64,000 nucleotides of DNA from Syngnathus acus (Eukaryota; Chordata; Actinopteri; Syngnathiformes; Syngnathidae): positions 865,342 to 929,341 of the forward strand of contig NC_051090.1 in the NCBI RefSeq assembly GCF_901709675.1, in the 5' to 3' direction. The notes beneath the pieces are model-generated. The model was not told where the DNA came from and did no database searches. It saw only the letters and a list, made by a program, of their open reading frames with translations. Made by a program: the position numbers and the translations under genes. This document shows positions 60,898 through 64,000 of the stretch, piece after piece (position 1 is the stretch's first letter; every line of letters starts with the position of its first letter).

Positions 60898-62005
60898 CAC
60901 CTGTGTTCAACGTGGAATGCGTCATATTCTTGTCAATTTCTGCAGAGACAAGCATGCATTACGGCAGAGGTTCCTTCCTTTTTGTTGAGATGAGGGAGAC
61001 GGAGGGGCCGGGCCGAATGTCGCCGGGCTCCTCGCTGTGTTTGACTGACCTGGGGTCAAAAGAAGTTTGGAACCGCGACAGCCATGTCGTGTCAAAATTG
61101 AAGGCTCCGTGTGAGAGAATGCCATCTTCCAAAACATTTGGAAATGATGCTTCTGACCATTTTCACAAGAAGTGTTCAGATGATGTTGACATTTCATAGC
61201 ATAATGCTGTTTCCTTAAAACCTGAAAAGTAAAGTATAGGCTTCTCTTTCCTCCCTGCCACTTGGCTTCTGCACAGGGGTCAATGGCTGTGACACATGTA
61301 CACAACACTGACACACGCACACACACACAAAGTAAGGAGGATCTGAGGCTTTGGCTGGAGTGGAGTGGAGTGGGAAGAAAGGAAGAAGGCCTGAAACTAA
61401 CTTGTAACTCAAAACATGTGTGTCACGTCACATCACGCGCGCACTCAGAGCTCGGTCAGCCAGGCGTGTCATTGCACCGTTTGACAAGCCGTTGGCTCTT
61501 TGAGTCAGTCAATGTGAAATGATATGACAACATTCTTTCAAGTCAAATTGCACCCAAAAATCCACTGGAGGTCTCTCGCGGTTCCGCGCATGATTAGATG
61601 TTTGATTACTTTCAAGTATCTTTTTCTCTCATAAAATGCGATGGCTGAAAATGTGGCCTCGTTACAGCAGTGTTGCTCTCCTCAAATATGAAACCGAGTG
61701 TACTTGGCATATGTTCAAAGTTTTCCATCCAAATTGAAACAATTAACGCTGACATCTCTTTTTGCATTTGTGTGCTCTGGTTATGTTTGTGCTAAAGTCG
61801 TACACAGCCAGAAATTGTGATCATACAACTAGGACACCATTTTTATTGTAATACATGAAATATATAGTTTAATTACAAACTATTTCAATTAACCAGTGGA
61901 ACTATACAGAATGGATAAGAGCGCCACCTGTTGGCTCGGTTGGTTCAAAGCACCTGTGATTAAAGGCAAACTATAATGAGTCATGATGTCATTGCTTTTC
62001 TTTCT

Positions 62006-62040
<35 letters not shown>

Positions 62041-64000
62041 GAGTAAGGCCAAAGAGCTTCCCCTGTCAGCGGTCCGTTTCATGGAAGAACTTGGAGAGTG
62101 CCCACTGGGGAAGATATACAAGGGTCACCTGTACTTGCCGGGCATGGACCAAGCACAACTGGTTGCCATCAAGACCTTGAAGGACGTCTCCAGCGTCCAG
62201 CAGTGGAGTGACTTTCAGCAGGTACGCTATGACCATATTGATATATACAGTGTGGGATTGGGGACTTTTATTTCCAGAATGAAGTCTTAATCTTTAAACA
62301 AGCAACTAGCTGAATCGTAAAGTGGGTTTATTTATGTTCTTTCTACTCATCTTACCAGTAGTGGCTTCCTTGCTTTGGTGGAGGAGCCACACACACTGTG
62401 ACAAGCTGCACATTTTCTAAAAAGAAATGTGGCATTAACAGCCAGTCACGCATTTCTACACGTTGCTTTGCTGCCAGTGGAAAGCTCTGTCTTCCCACAA
62501 GCTCTGAAGCGTGTCCCGTTTTATTTCCACTTTCAATGCGGTCGCCGAGCCAATGACTGGATGTCATGAAAAAAGATTCTTCGGCAGATGTTCCCCTGAA
62601 AATAGTTGAACATATAAACAGTCATTGGCTATTATCGGGACGTCTAGGTACACGTCAAGCTTCGAAGGAAGACTAAAACATTCCCATCTGGCGTGTCGGA
62701 AGCCCAACGTGAAAGCAGGCCATTATGTGTTGTCATTATTTTGGTTGCTGATGCAGGAGGCGGCCGTGCTGACGGAGCTGCAGCACCCAAACGTGGTGTG
62801 CCTGCTGGGTGTGGTGACACAGGAGCAGCACGTCTGCTTGCTCTTTGAGTTCCTCCCTCAAGGCGACCTTCACGAGTTCCTCATTATGCGTTCGCCACAT
62901 TCCGACGTGGGCTGCAGCAGCGACGAGGACGGAACCGTCAAATCCAGCCTGGATCACGGCGACTTCCTGCATGTGGCCATACAGGCAAGACTTGAATCCT
63001 CTTTCTTTTCCCCACAAACAAGTGAATGTACAAATTACTTCGATGAAGTCTTGCTTTTCTTTTTATAGATGATGCATTTTGTCGACCTAAAATTCATTCC
63101 ATGACGTTTCCAGAAATGTAATGACCAAGACAGTGACCTCTCAAGGCTGCCATGCATTGTTCATAATGTATATCATACATGCAAGAATCACATCCTAATG
63201 TCGTTTTTTTGTTTTGCCTAATGCAACCCAGGTTGCTGCTGGGATGGAGTACTTGGCCAGTCACTTTTACATCCATAAAGACATTGCAGCGCGCAACATT
63301 CTAGTCGGCGAGCAGCTCCACGTGAAGATATCTGACCTGGGCCTGTCCCGAGCGATCTACTCGTCAGACTACTACTGCATCCATCCCAAAACGCTTTTTC
63401 CTATCCGCTGGATGCCCCCGGAGGCCATCGCCTACGGAAAGTTCACCACAGACTCGGACATCTGGTCCTTTGGGGTGGTGCTGTGGGAGGTCTTCAGTTA
63501 CGGCCTGCAGCCTTATTATGGCTTCTCCAACCAGGAAGTGATGGAGATGGTTCGAAAAAGGCAGCTGCTGCCCTGTCCTGAAGACTGTCCGCCGAGGTAC
63601 AGTATGTTTGCGTCTGCGCGCCTTCACTGGATGCAAGTCAAAGAGTTGACAACAAATGATGTGTGATGTCACTTAGATTCTACGGTTTGATGAGCGAGTG
63701 CTGGCAGGAGGGACCAGCGCGAAGACCTCGCTTCAAGGACATCCACAACCGCCTCCGAGCCTGGGAGGGCCCGTCGTCTCACGCCAGCTCCAGCACGCCC
63801 TCTGGCGGCGGAGGCAACGCCACCACCCAGACCACCTCGCTGAGCGCCAGTCCCGTCAGCAATCTGAGCAACCCTCGCTACGCCGCCGCCGCCGCCGGTT
63901 ATCTCTACCCGGCCCAGGCGATCCCCTCGCCGGGCCAGATGGCTCAAATGCCAGCGTGGGCATCCATGGCCATGCCTCAAACGCACCCGCGCTTTATTCC
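15949..64000 (+). CDS. ror1: Receptor tyrosine kinase-like orphan receptor 1, 3' end outside the window
   Basis: Coding exons: 15949-16048, 47029-47091, 49813-50103, 50350-50383, 58859-58986, 59462-59779, 59885-60130, 60221-60435, 62042-62221, 62757-62984, 63232-63596, 63677 to beyond 64000. All phases join, giving 830 residues so far (human total 937). Order: signal peptide, Ig domain (about 55-151), Frizzled-type cysteine-rich domain (about 163-312), Kringle (312-393), transmembrane helix (406-428), kinase-like domain (about 475-750) and a Ser/Thr/Pro-rich tail. ROR1 is a plasma-membrane Wnt5a receptor acting in planar polarity and migration. Pseudokinase marks of the family are present: DLG (636-638) for DFG and a glycine loop GECPLG (483-488) lacking its second glycine. 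Lys509 and HKDIAARN (616-623) are kept. Wording such as [20 protein letters not shown] and the pgm1/efcab7 neighbours favour ror1 over ror2. An in-frame TGA at 15898 makes ATG 15949 the first in-frame start. Confidence 0.96.
16991..17016 (+). repeat. Run of 26 G, ror1 intron 1
   Basis: Uninterrupted G homopolymer about 940 bp inside intron 1; a shorter G10 with GGGAGGGG continuation lies at 16608-16626. Confidence 0.9.
21871..21972 (-). repeat. Fragment of a widespread fish dispersed repeat
   Basis: On the minus strand it contains GTTTGCATGTTCTCCCCGTG, then CTGCGTGG and TTTCCTCCCACATTCCAAAA, then GACATGCATGG, preceded by GGGTTTGATTCTGG, which resembles a Pol III B box. I recall this order from one of the commonest teleost repeats. 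The 2057-2132 fragment looks like the head of the same family. Confidence 0.75.
22253..22281. repeat. Short perfect inverted repeat (11-nt GC-rich arms)
   Basis: CCTCGACCGTC (22253-22263) and GACGGTCGAGG (22271-22281) are exact reverse complements around a 7-nt loop, CGTCCGT. No T tract follows, so it is not a terminator. Its function is unknown. Confidence 0.85.
22473..22637 (+). repeat. Compound (CATC)n-(CCCT)n microsatellite, about 165 bp
   Basis: Imperfect CCAGCCATC units pass into pure (CATC)n and then (CCCT)n of about 19 copies. This is the longest simple repeat in the window. Open frames rich in His/Pro/Ser or Gly/Arg/Glu across it are artefacts of the repeat. Confidence 0.95.
23723..23791 (+). 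repeat. Fragment of the same or a related fish dispersed repeat (3' part)
   Basis: TTCCATCCATTTTCTGAAGTG and then GGCGTGCTGGAACCTATCCC, ending AGCTGAT, match a phrase I recall as TCCATTTTCTGAACCGCTT...GGTGCTGGAGCCTATCCCAGCTG from a very abundant teleost repeat. Confidence 0.7.
24473..24508 (+). repeat. (TA)n microsatellite
   Basis: Tandem TA with one CAG interruption, ror1 intron 1. Confidence 0.85.
28609..28651 (-). repeat. Short fragment of the fish dispersed repeat
   Basis: The minus strand reads CCGGTGTGGAGTTTGCATG then TTCTCCCCGTGCCTGCGGG, the same signature as at 21871-21972. Confidence 0.7.
33953..33992 (+). repeat. (GA)n microsatellite
   Basis: About 20 GA units in ror1 intron 1. 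Confidence 0.95.
35148..35162 (+). repeat. Run of 15 C
   Basis: Uninterrupted C homopolymer in ror1 intron 1, followed by a pyrimidine-rich stretch. Confidence 0.9.
36065..36088 (+). repeat. (AC)n microsatellite
   Basis: About 12 AC units in ror1 intron 1. Confidence 0.95.
36966..36988 (+). repeat. (GT)n microsatellite
   Basis: About 11 GT units in ror1 intron 1. Confidence 0.95.
43748..43781 (+). repeat. (CCCTA)n pentanucleotide repeat
   Basis: Five to six copies with one interrupted unit. It resembles telomere repeat but the unit is 5 nt, not 6, so it is not an interstitial telomere sequence. Confidence 0.85.
44095..44113 (+). repeat. Run of 19 T
   Basis: Homopolymer in ror1 intron 1. 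No retroposon body is recognisable beside it. Confidence 0.85.
47029..47091 (+). CDS. ror1: ror1 exon 2: extracellular linker before the Ig domain
   Basis: Encodes [21 protein letters not shown], matching the human segment with VPTSSWNISS, including the N-glycosylation sequon NAS. Acceptor TTACAG, donor G|GTAAAT; phase 1 on both sides. It follows the 31-kb intron 1. Confidence 0.85.
47163..47228 (+). repeat. (ATCC)n microsatellite, ror1 intron 2
   Basis: About 16 tandem copies, starting 70 bp after exon 2. Confidence 0.95.
48281..48303 (+). repeat. Run of 23 C, ror1 intron 2
   Basis: Uninterrupted C homopolymer at the edge of a GC-rich block (about 48360-48650). Confidence 0.9.
49813..50103 (+). 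CDS. ror1: ror1 exon 3: Ig-like domain
   Basis: Contains [15 protein letters not shown], then [19 protein letters not shown] and, near the end, [14 protein letters not shown]. The two Ig cysteines (in ELFC and YFQC), the invariant Trp and the DTGYF motif are all present. Phase 1 on both sides, as expected for a shuffled Ig exon. Confidence 0.95.
50350..50383 (+). CDS. ror1: ror1 exon 4: 34-bp microexon, Pro-rich hinge
   Basis: Encodes [12 protein letters not shown], the short hinge between the Ig and Frizzled-like domains (human GPPPTASPG). Acceptor TTTCAG, donor AAC|GTAAGT, phases 1 and 2. Too short for ORF callers; supported by exact phase joining with exons 3 and 5. Confidence 0.85.
53082..53116 (+). 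repeat. Hexanucleotide tandem repeat (CACAAG/CGCAAG)
   Basis: About six copies alternating between CACAAG and CGCAAG in ror1 intron 4. Confidence 0.85.
53671..53719 (+). repeat. (TC)n microsatellite
   Basis: About 24 TC units with one TTT interruption, ror1 intron 4. Confidence 0.95.
56276..56351 (+). repeat. Two neighbouring short tandem repeats
   Basis: Units of 10-11 nt: (GGCAGCCACC)n, then (CCTCAGTCAA)n, about three copies each, in ror1 intron 4. Confidence 0.8.
58859..58986 (+). CDS. ror1: ror1 exon 5: start of the Frizzled-like cysteine-rich domain
   Basis: Encodes [20 protein letters not shown] and then [20 protein letters not shown], matching the first cysteines of the ROR CRD. Acceptor TTTTTCAG, donor ACAG|GTGACA; phases 2 and 1. 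Confidence 0.95.
59462..59779 (+). CDS. ror1: ror1 exon 6: bulk of the Frizzled-like CRD
   Basis: Encodes [20 protein letters not shown], then [27 protein letters not shown] and [19 protein letters not shown], ending IPMAEPINK. The Cys spacing matches the ROR CRD, the Wnt-binding region in family members. The donor is A|GTAAGG; the next intron is only 105 bp. Confidence 0.96.
59885..60130 (+). CDS. ror1: ror1 exon 7: Kringle domain
   Basis: Encodes [20 protein letters not shown], then [26 protein letters not shown] and APWCFTLDE, closing with LCDIPIC. Six Kringle cysteines and the CRNP/PWCF motifs are intact. Flanked by 105-bp and 90-bp introns. Confidence 0.97.
60221..60435 (+). CDS. ror1: ror1 exon 8: transmembrane helix and juxtamembrane region
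   Basis: After a short stalk (HKEKSGGGN) comes [20 protein letters not shown] with FIC, a 23-residue hydrophobic helix. The basic stop sequence ACRNNQK and the conserved [11 protein letters not shown] follow. Phase 0 at the 3' end. Confidence 0.97.
60756..60777 (+). repeat. (GT)n microsatellite, ror1 intron 8
   Basis: About 11 GT units. Confidence 0.95.
60869..60896 (+). repeat. (CAG)n trinucleotide repeat, ror1 intron 8
   Basis: About nine CAG units. The tract is intronic and not translated in the ror1 frame. Confidence 0.95.
61920..61934 (-). promoter_or_regulatory. CTCF-like motif, reverse orientation, ror1 intron 8
   Basis: AGCGCCACCTGTTGG fits the reverse-complement CTCF core with one mismatch. 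It faces the forward motif at 15617-15633. Confidence 0.3.
62009..62039 (+). repeat. (TC)n tract forming the exon 9 polypyrimidine tract
   Basis: A pure dinucleotide microsatellite runs to within 1 nt of the acceptor AG at 62040-62041. Confidence 0.95.
62042..62221 (+). CDS. ror1: ror1 exon 9: kinase N-lobe, glycine loop and Lys
   Basis: Encodes [37 protein letters not shown] and VAIKTLKD, ending DFQQ. The glycine loop reads GECPLG where an active kinase has GxGxxG. The VAIK lysine is kept. 60 codons, phase 0. Confidence 0.95.
62757..62984 (+). CDS. ror1: ror1 exon 10: kinase N-lobe to hinge
   Basis: Encodes [40 protein letters not shown] and GDFLHVAIQ. The ROR insert [18 protein letters not shown] is present. 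The exon ends CAG|GCAAGA: a GC donor. 76 codons, phase 0. Confidence 0.92.
63232..63596 (+). CDS. ror1: ror1 exon 11: catalytic-loop and activation-loop region
   Basis: Encodes [20 protein letters not shown] with RN, then [38 protein letters not shown] and [23 protein letters not shown] replaces DFG, as in other RORs. After YSSDYY the fish reads CIHPKTLFP where human ROR1 has RVQSKSLLP. Confidence 0.95.
63677..64000 (+). CDS. ror1: ror1 exon 12 (partial): end of kinase domain and Ser/Thr/Pro-rich tail
   Basis: Encodes [20 protein letters not shown], then [20 protein letters not shown] and [15 protein letters not shown], as in ROR1 tails. A run of five Ala (GCC repeats, about 63880-63896) follows. 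The reading frame is open at the window edge; about 110 residues are missing if the length is as in human. Confidence 0.93.
   Translation, partial: MLRFDERVLAGGTSAKTSLQGHPQPPPSLGGPVVSRQLQHALWRRRQRHHPDHLAERQSRQQSEQPSLRRRRRRLSLPGPGDPLAGPDGSNASVGIHGHASNAPALYS

Noticed and set aside
63331-63345. Loss-of-function change DFG to DLG in the kinase
   Set aside because: DLG is the normal state of vertebrate ROR1 and ROR2 pseudokinases, so it is a family trait and not a local defect.

Overview
The window is nuclear DNA of a vertebrate, most likely a percomorph-type teleost fish. It holds split genes with GT-AG introns, vertebrate-specific domain architectures, abundant di- to pentanucleotide microsatellites, and fragments of dispersed repeats typical of fish genomes. 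Three protein genes lie on the + strand in the order efcab7, pgm1, ror1. From memory this is the order on human 1p31.3, so the block looks like conserved synteny. I see no bacterial-style operon, CRISPR array, rRNA gene, intact tRNA gene or intact transposon.

Layout. 1-3.8 kb: AT-rich upstream DNA with no gene I can support. It holds a tRNA-like repeat fragment and, just before efcab7, an RFX X-box-like motif that suits a cilium gene. 3,836-8,211: efcab7, 13 coding exons, three EF-hands. 8.2-9.2 kb: short intergenic stretch with a perfect 60-bp palindrome and a run of 39 G just before pgm1. 9,243-13,856: pgm1, 11 coding exons, complete phosphoglucomutase-1 with an intronic LINE remnant. 13.9-15.9 kb: intergenic, ending in a CTCF-like motif and the ror1 leader. 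15,949 to beyond 64,000: ror1, 12 coding exons seen. Introns 1 (31 kb), 2 (2.7 kb) and 4 (8.5 kb) fill most of the window. The gene runs off the right edge inside the Ser/Thr/Pro-rich tail.

Function. EFCAB7 anchors the EVC-EVC2 complex at the base of the cilium in Hedgehog signalling. PGM1 interconverts glucose-1-phosphate and glucose-6-phosphate. ROR1 is a Wnt5a-class receptor pseudokinase. They are neighbours by ancestry, not a shared pathway.

Exon boundaries were set by hand from splice consensus, reading-phase continuity and remembered vertebrate orthologue sequences; every junction keeps frame. The most notable points are three introns inside the ROR1 kinase coding region (one of them GC-AG), the 60-bp palindrome in the presumed efcab7 3' UTR, the long G/C homopolymers, several retroelement pieces lying against splice sites, and a set of CTCF-like motifs around the gene boundaries. 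I did not find a convincing new system; the unusual features are structural and regulatory.
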